From DASRDS01 sp035570055 (GTDB taxonomy: Bacteria; Gemmatimonadota; Gemmatimonadetes; Gemmatimonadales; Gemmatimonadaceae), in NCBI GenBank assembly GCA_035570055.1, contig DATMLM010000049.1, positions 96,132 through 160,131 of the forward strand: a stretch of 64,000 bases of DNA. The letters run 5' to 3'. Shown here in pieces: positions 1-8,494 of this stretch. The notes under the pieces were generated by a model. The model saw only the letters and a program-made list of their open reading frames with translations, searched no databases and was not told the DNA's origin. Every line of letters starts with the position of its first letter. The stretch's first letter is position 1. The position numbers and the translations under genes are program-made.

Positions 1-2
1 TT

Positions 3-962
3 GTGGGCAGTTGCGGCGGTATCTATACGCCGAACACCCAGTCGTACGCCTTCAAGTGGCAAGCTGATCGGGGCGCCACGTATCTGACCTTTCAGGGCGA
101 CACCGCGAACCAAGCCTTCGGCGTCAACAACAAGGGCGAGGTCGTGATCGGGTACGGCACCGGCAACACTCCGCGGGACGTCGCCATCTGGGACTGGTTT
201 GGCAACCTGACGCGGCGGCGACGGATCTCACCGTACTCGAGCGCATGCCAACCGAACGGCGGCATCAACGATCCGGGGACGATCGTCGGCTCATGCGTCC
301 TCGGGGCCAACAACACGACTTTGTCGGATGTTGCTACCCTATGGACGCCGTACGGCACGCCGGATGGCCTGCACCCGGGCGGGGGGGCGGGACTCGTACC
401 GCCTGGGGTTGGCAAGTCCATATCGAACACGGGCTACATCGCCATTCAGAGCTACGACCCGACCCTCGCCGCATACCTGTTCACGCCGACTCTTCAGCTC
501 GAGCCGTTGGCGTCGCTCAATATACCGAACGTGAACGGTATGTTCGTGTTCGGGGTGAACGACCTGGGCCAGGCGGTTGGCGCGGCCACCACGGTAGGCA
601 ACTCGCAGTGTAACGAGTATGCCGTCGTGTGGTTGACGCCCGACTCGGTGGTCAACCTCGGCGTCTGCGGAGGTGCTTCGGCGATCTCCGACAACGGTGT
701 CGTGGTCGGGAGCGGCTCGCTGACCGACACCAGCGCCAGCTTTGCCTTTATCTGGACCGCCAGCGGTGGGCTGCAACGCCTGCCAAATCTGTTCGGCCAA
801 AGCACCGTCCAGTCTTCCGCGGCGTTGAAGATCAACGCCAACAACCAGATTCTCGGGAGCCTGATCGTCGGGTCGACCACCGTGGAGAACCCGGACACCT
901 ACACCATGCTGTGGACACTGCTGGCACCACCAGTACAGATAACCGCTAAGCAATTGAGGTAG
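3..962 (+). CDS. HAF-repeat extracellular protein (5' partial)
   Basis: The frame is open to the left edge, so the real start and any signal peptide lie outside the window; the GTG at position 3 is only the first in-frame candidate. About six copies of a HAF-type repeat are visible (GVNNKGEVVIGYG, GINDPGTIVGSC, SISNTGYIAIQSY, GVNDLGQAVGAA, AISDNGVVVGSG, KINANNQILGSL), several followed by an aromatic strand such as AFIWTASG or AVVWLTPD. Proteins with such repeats are usually secreted and have no known activity; a beta-propeller-like fold is an inference. It ends with TAG at 960-962 and faces the convergent NTF2-like gene. Confidence 0.7.
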   Translation: MGSCGGIYTPNTQSYAFKWQADRGATYLTFQGDTANQAFGVNNKGEVVIGYGTGNTPRDVAIWDWFGNLTRRRRISPYSSACQPNGGINDPGTIVGSCVLGANNTTLSDVATLWTPYGTPDGLHPGGGAGLVPPGVGKSISNTGYIAIQSYDPTLAAYLFTPTLQLEPLASLNIPNVNGMFVFGVNDLGQAVGAATTVGNSQCNEYAVVWLTPDSVVNLGVCGGASAISDNGVVVGSGSLTDTSASFAFIWTASGGLQRLPNLFGQSTVQSSAALKINANNQILGSLIVGSTTVENPDTYTMLWTLLAPPVQITAKQLR

Positions 963-988
963 CCCCTAGCCGCCGCGTCCGTCGCTGG

Positions 989-1432
989 TCAGTGCACAGT
1001 CGACTCGTGTATGTACACGATGCGCCATCCCTCGGGTCGTTGCTGACAGACCATCGTGACCATGAAGTCCGCCGTCTTCACCTCACCCGTCGGCAGCGTC
1101 CGACGCGACGACAGCGGGTCAGTCACGACTACGACCGCCGGCGTGATCGTCACGACCCGCATCGGACCGTGCTGGCTGTACACTACATCGGTCTTGGCCC
1201 ACGCCTTGAGCTGCACGTCCCGGAGGTTTGCGAACCCGGTCGTCACCTGACCGTTGTACACGAACGTCACGGTCGAATCCCGCGAGTACGAGGCGAGGAA
1301 ACGATCGGTATCGTGCGCGTTCGCCGCCGGAAGGAGGTCGTCCAGTATCCGCTGCAGGCCGGCCGGCGCCTGCGCACCGGCGGTTCCACCGAGCAGTGCG
1401 CACACTATCAAAGCGCTGAGCGTCGCGTTCAT
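989..1432 (-). CDS. Secreted NTF2/SnoaL-like protein
   Basis: A 147-residue protein starting with a hydrophobic signal peptide (MNATLSALIVCALLGGTAGA) that ends in an Ala-x-Ala type site. The rest matches the small cone-shaped NTF2/SnoaL (DUF4440-like) fold: an N-terminal helix (LQRILDDLLPAANAHD), a FLASYSRDSTVTFVYNG strand, then a C-terminal strand EGWRIVYIHEST. Family members are enzymes or ligand-binding proteins with no fixed activity, so no substrate can be given. Likely exported to the periplasm. Convergent with the HAF gene. Confidence 0.7.
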   Translation of the reverse strand: MNATLSALIVCALLGGTAGAQAPAGLQRILDDLLPAANAHDTDRFLASYSRDSTVTFVYNGQVTTGFANLRDVQLKAWAKTDVVYSQHGPMRVVTITPAVVVVTDPLSSRRTLPTGEVKTADFMVTMVCQQRPEGWRIVYIHESTVH

Positions 1433-1686
1433 GCCAAGAATCTAGCACGGCGGGCGACGCCGGGGCGACGGATCCGGGTACGGGAGGACTGCGCAAGGCG
1501 CGCATTGGCAAAAGAAGATCCTCGCGCCGCGAGTCCGCGCGCTGATGGAAGATGAGATGAGGAGGCAACCGCGATGAAGGGTGAACTGTTCGACAAGCTG
1601 GTGGGTGCATGGCGGCTTGGCCATAGAAGCGATGTCGGGATGGGCGTTCGCTGGAACAGCACATCGAGGGCGGTATATTGTTCAAC

Positions 1687-2052
1687 ATGGTATTCCGCAA
1701 GGTGTATCGCGTCACCATGTTTGTGCCGCCCGATCGAGTCGACGCGTTGCTCGACGGCATCGTGCGCGAAGTGCCGTTGGAATACGGGCGCTACGATCGC
1801 TCCGCGTGGTGGTCCGCGGTCGGTGTCGAGCAGTTTCGTCCGCTACCGGGCGCCCAACCGACCTTTGGCGAAGTCGGACGCACCGAGCGCGTTCCGACGG
1901 TGCGCATCGAGTTCGTGATTCCTCGCGACCGCGCCCTCCTCGACCGATGCCTCACGCGGGGATTGATTCCGAATCACCCCTGGCAAGAGCCGGCGATTTT
2001 CATCGACGAGTCTGAGGTCACCGTTTCACATCCAGCCGAACCCGAACGCTGA
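1687..2052 (+). CDS. NIF3/YqfO-type small domain protein
   Basis: The 121-residue product resembles the inserted CutA/PII-like domain of YqfO (NIF3 family) standing alone. The pattern VTMFVPPDRVDALLDGI, then YDRSAWWSAVGVEQFRPL, then GEVGRTERVPTVRIEFVIP, then a late HPWQEPA is the order seen in that domain. Stand-alone versions are common and uncharacterised; trimer formation and binding of a small ligand or metal are family inferences. I chose ATG 1687 over the upstream TTG at 1678, because similarity starts at VFRKVYRVTMFVPP. It is followed 28 nt later by the DHFR-like gene and may be cotranscribed with it. Confidence 0.65.
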   Translation: MVFRKVYRVTMFVPPDRVDALLDGIVREVPLEYGRYDRSAWWSAVGVEQFRPLPGAQPTFGEVGRTERVPTVRIEFVIPRDRALLDRCLTRGLIPNHPWQEPAIFIDESEVTVSHPAEPER

Positions 2053-2080
2053 CGTCCCGGCACTGTCCGGAAGGAGCGCC

Positions 2081-2623
2081 ATGGGAAAGATCGTTTTCGG
2101 CATGATGCAATCGCTCGATGGCTACATCGCAGGCGCCACCGGTGGCCCACAACTGCCGCAACCCGGCGAACGGCTCCATCGCCATTTCAACGACCATGTC
2201 CGCGGCCTGGCCGGCATTGTCTATGGCCGGCGCATGTACGAGGTGATGCGCTACTGGGATGACGATCAGTCCGATTGGGGAGCCCTCGAGTTCGATTTCG
2301 CGGCGGCGTGGCGCGCGAAGCCGAAATGGGTCGCATCACACACGCTGAAGTCGGTCGGCCCCAATGCCACGCTGATCCACGACGACGTCGTCGGGTTCGT
2401 GCGCAAACTCAAAAGCGATATCAATGGAGAAATCGACGTCGCCGGCCCCGAGCTCGCCGGGATCCTCACCGCCAGCGCCTTGATTGACGAGTATCGCCTC
2501 TACTTCCGCCCGTTCGTGCTCGGCGATGGCAAACCTTATTTCGCTGGGCCTCGGCCGCCACTGCACCTCGTTGGCGCGGAATCCGTCGGTGAAGACGCGA
2601 TCCGGCTGACATACATCATATAA
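2081..2623 (+). CDS. Dihydrofolate reductase / RibD C-terminal family protein
   Basis: A 180-residue cytoplasmic protein of the RibD C-terminal (DHFR-like) family. Diagnostic parts are the first strand MGKIVFGMMQSLDGYIAG, the IVYGRRMYEVM helix, the DVAGPELAGILTAS nucleotide-binding loop and the terminal LIDEYRLYFRPFVLGDGKPYF segment. Such stand-alone proteins bind NADPH and reduce unknown substrates; they are not the housekeeping folA enzyme, and this one lacks the RibD deaminase domain. A ribosome site (GGAAGGAG) lies about 8 nt before the ATG. Confidence 0.8.
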   Translation: MGKIVFGMMQSLDGYIAGATGGPQLPQPGERLHRHFNDHVRGLAGIVYGRRMYEVMRYWDDDQSDWGALEFDFAAAWRAKPKWVASHTLKSVGPNATLIHDDVVGFVRKLKSDINGEIDVAGPELAGILTASALIDEYRLYFRPFVLGDGKPYFAGPRPPLHLVGAESVGEDAIRLTYII

Positions 2624-2997
2624 GCCACTGTCCTCTAGGTCCAATCGTCGCTGCTGTTGGCGGTCGAGCCCAACAAGCTGTCCACCAATATTTGGGTGAA
2701 ACTGATCCGGACTTGTTCGTGCTCGTACGTCGACGGCGCTGTCGAGTGCTTCGAACCTTGCGTCGCCGCGCGCTGAAGGTCGAGCCCGATGATTCGGGCG
2801 TCGCTCAATGCCACGGAATTGTCTGAGAGATCCGTAAGCTTCAGGGTCGGGCCGCATCTTGTCTTGCTTCACGACGCCTACCAAATGCCAATCTGGTCCT
2901 GCGCTTTCGAGTATCAAGCGACCGCGGATGGTGAAGAGCGACACATGGCCTCCTCCTGCTGGAGCATCCTCGACGCGGTCACGCAGAGGCAAGCAGA
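2624..2997 (+). other. Gene-poor stretch, no supported gene
   Basis: This 374-nt gap separates the DHFR-like gene from the 3' end of the CPBP gene. Short open frames exist on both strands, but none shows a recognisable motif and their translations are rich in Arg/Pro as expected of shadow frames. It may hold decayed coding sequence; nothing firm is seen. Confidence 0.4.
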
Positions 2998-3879
2998 TTA
3001 TTCGTTCGACTTTCCAGGCCGCAGCGTCACGTAAACAACGAGCGCGAACCCGAGCTCCGCAAGCATGACGAAAATACTGCCTTCTGGACCGACCGTGCCC
3101 CCACTGAGGTACGCGGCGCCGAGCGGATGGGAGACGAGGAAGTGGCGCGAGACCATTATGCCGCTGTCAGGCACGCCGTAGAAGTACGATTGCGCCCAAT
3201 CCCACCCCAGGTGCGCACCGATCGCCCACCAGAGCGATCCAGTGCGGTACAGACTGTAGCAAAACACCAACCCCCCAGTCGCCACTTGGACGATGCCAAG
3301 GACCCGTTCGCCGGAGTTGCCCACATGAGCCGCGGCGAACACGACCGACAGGATCGCCGCGGCAGGCCAAAAGCCGATGCTGCGGCCGAGCGTCTGTTGC
3401 AGATATCCGCGAAAGGTCATCTCCTCGGCCACGGCGACGAATGCGAACAGGGCGGCCCACTCGACCGCGAACCGCACAGCCGAGAAGCCCGTGAGCGCGG
3501 TGCCGTCGAACGCCAGGTGGCCCGTCAACCCCAGCAAGCCCACGAGGCCGGACAGCATCACGAAGCCCCAGAACGCTCCCCATCCGAATCGCCGAACGAG
3601 CGCACTGTCAGTGAGGCCGTAGGACCAGAACGACCGGCGTTCCGCCAGCGCCATGACACCGGTCGCCAGGAAGACCGGCAGTATGGCGTTAAAGAACTCG
3701 ATCAGGACCGCGAGCCGCGGGCCAGGCACGCCGCCGGCTGCGGCCATCTGGCGCTGGATCGTTCCGCCCAACACGTACTGAACGAGGCTGGAAATGGCGA
3801 GGACGATCGCCGCAAAGATGAGGGCGCGCCAACCAGCCCGCAGGCCGTTCGGGCCGACGAAAATATTCTTCACTGTCAA
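2998..3879 (-). CDS. CPBP family intramembrane metalloprotease-like protein
   Basis: A 293-residue multi-pass membrane protein (about eight hydrophobic segments) of the CPBP/CAAX-processing (Rce1-like, ABI) family. The catalytic motif EEMTFRGYL supplies the EExxxR glutamates and VVFAAAHVG supplies the FxxxH histidine; a later WWAIGAHLGWDW carries the last conserved HxxxD/N-like region. Bacterial members are often linked to bacteriocin self-immunity or peptide processing, but the substrate is unknown. It resembles the second CPBP gene at 7523-8494 (shared WDWxQxY segment). It lies just left of the decayed first array repeat, so it could be cargo of an older cassette; that is inference. Confidence 0.85.
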   Translation of the reverse strand: MTVKNIFVGPNGLRAGWRALIFAAIVLAISSLVQYVLGGTIQRQMAAAGGVPGPRLAVLIEFFNAILPVFLATGVMALAERRSFWSYGLTDSALVRRFGWGAFWGFVMLSGLVGLLGLTGHLAFDGTALTGFSAVRFAVEWAALFAFVAVAEEMTFRGYLQQTLGRSIGFWPAAAILSVVFAAAHVGNSGERVLGIVQVATGGLVFCYSLYRTGSLWWAIGAHLGWDWAQSYFYGVPDSGIMVSRHFLVSHPLGAAYLSGGTVGPEGSIFVMLAELGFALVVYVTLRPGKSNE

Positions 3880-4345
3880 ACTTTACGAGGACGCATGCAT
3901 TTTGTTTCATGATCGCACGAGCACGCCCCGTCTCGGACTTCTGCGGGCGCGACTGTTGAACGAGCTGACGATCATCTATGATGGCGAGTTTCGCGATGTG
4001 GTTGAGCACGACATCCATCGACATTTCCAAGGCGGCATCTATCCATACGAAGGAATCGATGGCGACACATCGTGGAACATGCTTCGCACGTATTCGAAGC
4101 TGAACGCAATGATCGTTGTGTCGCCAAAGACACTGCCGTTGCTGGCCAAGCGCGAGGAGTCGGTCCAACATGACGATTTGGAGTCAATGCAACGCGCGTT
4201 CGCGGGAAGCAGCTCCTGGGTGTATGCCATACGGCGGTTTCCATCGACCTAGAAATTCATCATTGGGGCGTATCGGCCGACGCCGTGTCACAGGGCTTTC
4301 GCCGGCTCCTGAACGCCAAGGCACGATTCAGAGGCTGCTCGAGTG
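3880..4345 (+). other. Intergenic stretch with one doubtful open frame
   Basis: Between the CPBP start and the first array repeat the plus strand is open from within the CPBP gene to 4252. The part after 3873 reads like ordinary protein (for example LLRARLLNELTIIYDGEFRD and YPYEGIDGDTSWNMLRTYSK), but it has no proper start codon or ribosome site outside the CPBP gene and no family I recognise. It may be the remains of a gene whose 5' end was lost, or chance. The final 90 nt show nothing. Confidence 0.3.
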
Positions 4346-4453
4346 ATGTGCCCAAGACCCCGTTGTGGGGCAGGGCCGATTCGTATCAGCATCGGCGCCG
4401 TTTTGCATCTGTCTGCGCGGTTTCGGCGGGTTATGTCCCCAAGGATGTCCCCA
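4346..4453 (+). repeat. Array repeat R0 (internally deleted)
   Basis: The leftmost and most damaged copy of the array junction. Its left part (ATGTGCCCA, then GTTGTGGGGCAGGG) matches the sequence just upstream of tRNA-Ser at 14409-14437. Its right part (hairpin arm GCATCGGCGCC, then the TTTTGCATCTGTCTGCGCGG segment and two ATGTCCCCA copies at 4433 and 4445) matches the arms of R1-R4. The tRNA half and the first 90 or so nt of the arm are missing, as if one deletion fused the flank to the second hairpin strand. Confidence 0.75.
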
Positions 4454-4570
4454 GGATCGAGAGAGCTCGCTCAACGGGTGTTCGTTCGCACAACGGCGGT
4501 CCCAAGGTCGAACACCGAGCGTCGAAAGGACCGGATTCACATAATGCCGTAACTCCAAGCGCCATGGGTG

Positions 4571-4687
4571 CTTCGCGACATACGGAGTGCAGGCATACTT
4601 CTTCCACTTCGTCGCCGCGCTCGCGCCGTGGGTCTGAGCGCGCCGAGCGGCCATCATCGACCTATTATCGCTATGCGGCCGGAGTAG
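4571..4687 (+). pseudogene. 3' remnant of a second ADOP permease
   Basis: This segment aligns base for base with the last 110 or so nt of the intact permease that follows (7020-7136). It retains TTCGTCGCCGCGCTCGCG, the GCGCGCCGAGCGGC block and the end ATGCGGCCGGAGTAG. It has a TGA where the intact gene has a Pro codon, and a one-base loss near the end. It therefore encodes no functional protein. It sits 4 nt before the next ATG, suggesting two head-to-tail permease genes once stood here. Confidence 0.75.
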
Positions 4688-4691
4688 TGTA

Positions 4692-7136
4692 ATGGACAAC
4701 GTGCTCCAAGATCTTCGCTCGGCCGTGCGCTCGTTGCGCAAGACGCCATGGTTCACGTTGGCGGTTGCGTTGACGCTGGCGATCGCGATTGGCGCGAACA
4801 CGCTGGTCTTCAGCGTCGTCAACGCCGTGTTGCTACAACCGATGGCCTACGCCGACCCGAGTCGGCTGGTCATGGTTATGCCGGCAGACTCGAAGGCTAC
4901 GCCAACCATATCGCCCCCCACGCTTCGGGATTGGCGGGAGCAAGTCAATACGCTGACGGGCATCGCGGCGTACCAGTCGGGCAGTGTGACGCTGACGGGT
5001 TTGACCGAGCCGACATCGCTGGCCGTGTACCAGGTTTCCGCGAACTGGTTTGCGCTCCTCGGTGTTCGCGCCGAGGTTGGGCGGGCGTTTGCGCCTACTG
5101 AGGACCAGGGAGTGGTGCCGACGGTCGTGATGCTGAGCGATGCGTTTTGGCGCTCGCGGTTCCGGGCCGATCCACGAGTGATCGGTCGGGTGATCGATCT
5201 CAATGGCAGACCGCTCGTGGTCATCGGGGTCGCGCCGCCGACAGCCACCTTTCCAAGTTCCCCCGATGTGTGGATACCGCGCACGTTCACGGCCGACCAG
5301 ATGAATGAGATCGGCCGTGGAAAACACATGCTGGATGGCGCGATCGCTCGGGTGGCGCCGAACGCCACTGTCGACGCCGCGCGACGGGAGTTCGAGGCGG
5401 TCACCGCACGCATCCGGCAACAACATCTGCTCGAGGAAGCCGGGCTTCGCTCCACGCTGCGGCCACTGCGGGATGGCGTCGTCGGTCAGTCGCGGCCCGC
5501 GTTGTTCATCCTGATGGGGGCGGTCGGATGCGTGTTGTTGATCGCGTGTGCCAACGTGGCGAATCTCCAGCTCGTGCGCGCCTCGGGGCGGTCGGCCGAG
5601 CTGGGGGTGCGGATCGCGCTCGGCGCCGGACGGCTCCGTATCGCACGGCAGTTGATGACCGAGAGTCTGGTGTTGGCGGTGATCGGTGCGCTCGGTGGGG
5701 TGGTGCTCGCGTATGGCGGCGCGCATCTCTTGGTGGCGGCGCACCCAGGGGACTTGCCGCGGCTCGACGAAGTGAAGATCAGCGTGACGGTGCTGGCGTT
5801 CACGGGAGTCGTCGCCGTGATGACCGGTCTCTCCTTTGGGCTCCTGCCGGCGATGCAGGCGGCGAATCACGACATTGTGGATGGGCTCAAGTCCGGCATG
5901 CGAGGCGCGAGCGCCAGTCGTCGGTCGGGCCGTCTCCGGGGCACCCTCGTGGTCGCGGAGACGGCGTTGGCGGTGCTGTTGTTAATCGGAGCCGGGTTGC
6001 TGACGCGCAGCGTGGCGAGCATGATGGCGGTCGATCTCGGGTTTGTGCCCCAGCACGTCGTGCGATTTAGCGCGCAGCTGCCCACGGCGCGATACACGTC
6101 CTGGTCGCAGAAGCGGGGGTTCACGCACAGTGTGATCAGCGATATGCAATCGCTACCCGGAACATCCGCCGCGGCCGTGGCGTATGGCGCGCCGTTCGAT
6201 AACGACGCCGGTGCCTATTTCCAAATCGGCGGGCGCGCACCCGATCCACCGGGGCGTCCGTCGAACGCGCGCATCAGGATGGTGAGCCCGGGCTATTTCG
6301 CCGCGCTCAGCATCCCGGTGCGGCGCGGGCGGTCGTTTACCGATGACGACCGGCCGGGCGGTCATCCGGTCATCGTCATCAACGATGCGCTGGCCCGTCA
6401 GTTCTTTGCGCACGAGAATCCGATCGGTCAGCGGATAGATCTCCATTGGACTGACGATTCCGCGAGTAACTCAGCCGACACGGTCGCGCTCGGGGGCGAG
6501 ATTGTCGGAGTCGTTGGGGATACGAAAGAGTACGATGTCACGGCCGCGGACAGGCCCGCGGTGTACCTGCCGTTCGATCAGGCGTCGCCGCAGATTTACC
6601 TGACGTTCGTGGTGCGGTCGAGTAGCAATCCCGCCGCCGTCATTGCCGGCGCGCGCCAGGCCGTTGCCCGTGCGGATCCGTTGGTCTCGATCATCGGGGC
6701 GGAGACGTATGCCGCCGCGATCGGTGACTCTATTGCCCGCCCGCGCCTCTATGCCACGGTCGTCGGCGCGTTCGCGGTGTCCGCCTTGATGCTCGCTATC
6801 ATTGGCATCTATGGTGTGCTGGCCTACGCGGTTCGCGAACGCCGCCGCGAGCTCGGCATCCGCATCGCGCTCGGTGCCAATGGACGCCAAGTCGTTGGCA
6901 TGGTGGTCGGCCAGGGTGTGCGCCTCGCCGGCGCAGGCGCCCTCGTTGGCGTCGCGATCGCGCTGGTGTTGGGCGGCCGCGTGCTGGCCTCACTGCTCTA
7001 CAACGTTCAACCGGATGATCTGGCGACGTATGGGGCGGTGTGCGTCGCACTCCTATTCGTCGCCGCGCTCGCGTCATGGATTCCCGCGCGCCGAGCGGCT
7101 GTTATCGACCCCATCATCGCCATGCGGCCGGAGTAG
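4692..7136 (+). CDS. ADOP-type duplicated ABC transporter permease
   Basis: An 814-residue inner-membrane permease with the MacB/FtsX topology doubled. Residues about 1-420 hold a first TM helix (LAVALTLAIAIGANTLVFSV), a MacB_PCD periplasmic domain and an FtsX core with the signature VRIALGAGRLRIARQLMTES. Residues about 420-814 repeat the pattern and end with IRIALGANGRQVVGMVVGQG and SWIPARRAAVIDPIIAMRPE. This is the 'acidobacterial duplicated orphan permease' type, which lacks a fused ATPase; no ABC ATPase gene is adjacent. Substrate unknown; MacB-like proteins couple ATP use to periplasmic mechanical work. ATG 4692 gives the usual MDNVLQDLRSAVRSLRKTP start of the family. Confidence 0.9.
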   Translation: MDNVLQDLRSAVRSLRKTPWFTLAVALTLAIAIGANTLVFSVVNAVLLQPMAYADPSRLVMVMPADSKATPTISPPTLRDWREQVNTLTGIAAYQSGSVTLTGLTEPTSLAVYQVSANWFALLGVRAEVGRAFAPTEDQGVVPTVVMLSDAFWRSRFRADPRVIGRVIDLNGRPLVVIGVAPPTATFPSSPDVWIPRTFTADQMNEIGRGKHMLDGAIARVAPNATVDAARREFEAVTARIRQQHLLEEAGLRSTLRPLRDGVVGQSRPALFILMGAVGCVLLIACANVANLQLVRASGRSAELGVRIALGAGRLRIARQLMTESLVLAVIGALGGVVLAYGGAHLLVAAHPGDLPRLDEVKISVTVLAFTGVVAVMTGLSFGLLPAMQAANHDIVDGLKSGMRGASASRRSGRLRGTLVVAETALAVLLLIGAGLLTRSVASMMAVDLGFVPQHVVRFSAQLPTARYTSWSQKRGFTHSVISDMQSLPGTSAAAVAYGAPFDNDAGAYFQIGGRAPDPPGRPSNARIRMVSPGYFAALSIPVRRGRSFTDDDRPGGHPVIVINDALARQFFAHENPIGQRIDLHWTDDSASNSADTVALGGEIVGVVGDTKEYDVTAADRPAVYLPFDQASPQIYLTFVVRSSSNPAAVIAGARQAVARADPLVSIIGAETYAAAIGDSIARPRLYATVVGAFAVSALMLAIIGIYGVLAYAVRERRRELGIRIALGANGRQVVGMVVGQGVRLAGAGALVGVAIALVLGGRVLASLLYNVQPDDLATYGAVCVALLFVAALASWIPARRAAVIDPIIAMRPE

Positions 7137-7179
7137 TCAGTCTTCCCACATCGCGGATGGCGGGTGGTCGGCCGGCCCA

Positions 7180-7387
7180 CGGATCGTCTAAGTTTCGGGC
7201 TCCGTAGTACTTGGATGGGTGGCCGAGTGGTTGAAGGCACCGGTCTCGAAAATCGATGCGGGCTTTTGCTCCGCTCTGCGTGATCCTGTAAGTCGTTGCA
7301 ACTATGGCGCTGATGCCATCCGGTATTGGCGCCGTTTTGCGTCCCGTTGCGCCGCTTTGCGGGTGAATGTGCCCAAGAACGTGCCCA
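7180..7387 (+). repeat. Array repeat R1: tRNA-Ser 5' half plus arm
   Basis: A conserved flank (GGATCGTCTAAGTTTCGGGC onward) leads into 7213-7251, which matches all 39 nt of the 5' half of tRNA-Ser(CGA) up to the anticodon loop end CTCGAAA. A 136-nt arm follows (7252-7387) with a hairpin at 7304-7335 and two ATGTSCCCA-type repeats at its end. This arm is the most diverged of the set, yet its hairpin still pairs through G-T wobbles, and the terminal repeats read GTGCCCA rather than GTCCCCA. It probably came from a different element lineage. Confidence 0.85.
7304..7335 (+). terminator. Arm hairpin of R1
   Basis: A 12-bp stem with an 8-nt loop: ATGGCGCTGATG pairs with TATTGGCGCCGT using several G-T wobbles, then GTTTTGC follows. 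The paired shape is kept although both strands differ from the other arms. It could end transcripts started at the tRNA promoter, or act in recombination. Confidence 0.45.
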
Positions 7388-7522
7388 CGCCCGTATCTGC
7401 GGCGTGTCCCTAGGCGGAGCCGCCTCGGCACTCGGAAGACGACTACCCGGCATCAACTTCCGATGAGGTAGATGAGCGCCAATCGCGCCGGGCGGCGACA
7501 GTCATCGTCATGCCTCCCATTG

Positions 7523-8494
7523 CTATTCAGACTGGGCGGCAACGCTGCGACCGGCCTCGCCCAGCGGGCGTTGGGGGTTAGTCTCGTCCTCTCGGAGCCG
7601 CTGCGTCCAAGGCGGCGATCTATCAATCGATGCGGCGTAAGCCAGCGCAAGGATGAGCACCGAGATTTCCATCAGCAGAAAGAGCGCGCCGCCTTCGGTG
7701 GCTTGTTGACTTCCTACCCAAAAGGAAGGGCCCGTCTGCCTTATCTGCACCAATGCCGGGTCGTTTCCGGTTCCAGTAGTGGCCAGGCCCACCAGGTACG
7801 TCTGTGTCCAATCCCAGGCGCCATGAAATCCGATCGCGAACCATAGTGATCCGGACGCGAAGCGCAGGGAAAGAAACACGAGCGACATGACCGTTACCGC
7901 AACGACGAACGCGACGTTGAAGCCACTCAGGCTGAAATGCGCCAGAGCGAAAACGACGGACATCAGGAGGGCTGCGAGCCAGACCGGTAGCCGCTCCGCT
8001 AAAGTCTGAAAGACGTATCCCCGGAAGGCCAGCTCCTCGGAGAACCCCACGGCCAGGGAAGGGAGCAACGCCAGGACGATCCATAGCGGCTTGCTCACGC
8101 CACGATGCAGGCTTGTATCGACCCTGGCGACGTGCAGCCATCCCAGCTTGTACTCGAGCAGCGATGCTAGCAGGATCAAAGAAAGCCCCGCGAGTCCGCC
8201 GAGGACGAGCCGCGACAGCTGCGGTCGTGGCAAGCCAATTTGCGACCAGGCGCGCCTGTTGGCTTTGACTCGTATGAGCCATGTGATCAGAAAAACGCCA
8301 AAGATCCAGGTGATGCCATGAAAGATTGGCGAGGCCCCAGGCCAGACGACGCGGCCGAGCCACTGTCCCCCGAGCGTTGAGAAAATGAATACCGGCGCGA
8401 TCAGAACGATATAGATCAGGATCCACGCGAGCCCGATCAGCGCAGAGACCAGTGGCGGCGAATTTTCAGGCGGATTGCGCGACCTGGCTCGCAT
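7523..8494 (-). CDS. CPBP family intramembrane protease-like protein
   Basis: A 323-residue polytopic membrane protein of the CPBP (Rce1/ABI) family. It has the catalytic EELAFRGYVF motif, a downstream VVFALAHFSLS histidine motif and a late WFAIGFHGAWDWTQ segment. About eight hydrophobic helices are apparent, starting with IGLAWILIYIVLIAPVFIF. It is the sole gene of cassette E2 and lies opposite to its neighbours, so it must have its own promoter. It is a paralogue of the 2998-3879 gene. The role (peptide processing, immunity) is unknown. Confidence 0.85.
   Translation of the reverse strand: MRARSRNPPENSPPLVSALIGLAWILIYIVLIAPVFIFSTLGGQWLGRVVWPGASPIFHGITWIFGVFLITWLIRVKANRRAWSQIGLPRPQLSRLVLGGLAGLSLILLASLLEYKLGWLHVARVDTSLHRGVSKPLWIVLALLPSLAVGFSEELAFRGYVFQTLAERLPVWLAALLMSVVFALAHFSLSGFNVAFVVAVTVMSLVFLSLRFASGSLWFAIGFHGAWDWTQTYLVGLATTGTGNDPALVQIRQTGPSFWVGSQQATEGGALFLLMEISVLILALAYAASIDRSPPWTQRLREDETNPQRPLGEAGRSVAAQSE

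Larger units (their letters stand above)
4386..7251 (+). mobile_element. Array cassette E1 (ADOP permease cargo)
   Basis: Cassette from the remaining arm of R0 to the end of the tRNA half in R1, about 2.9 kb. It carries a broken 3' tail of an ADOP permease followed by an intact ADOP gene. The left boundary is approximate because R0 is deleted. No recombinase is encoded, so any mobility would need one supplied in trans. Confidence 0.5.

Noticed and set aside
2336..2992. Long minus-strand open frame over the DHFR-like gene
   Set aside because: More than half is antisense to a clear gene, composition is Arg-rich, and no family motif is present.
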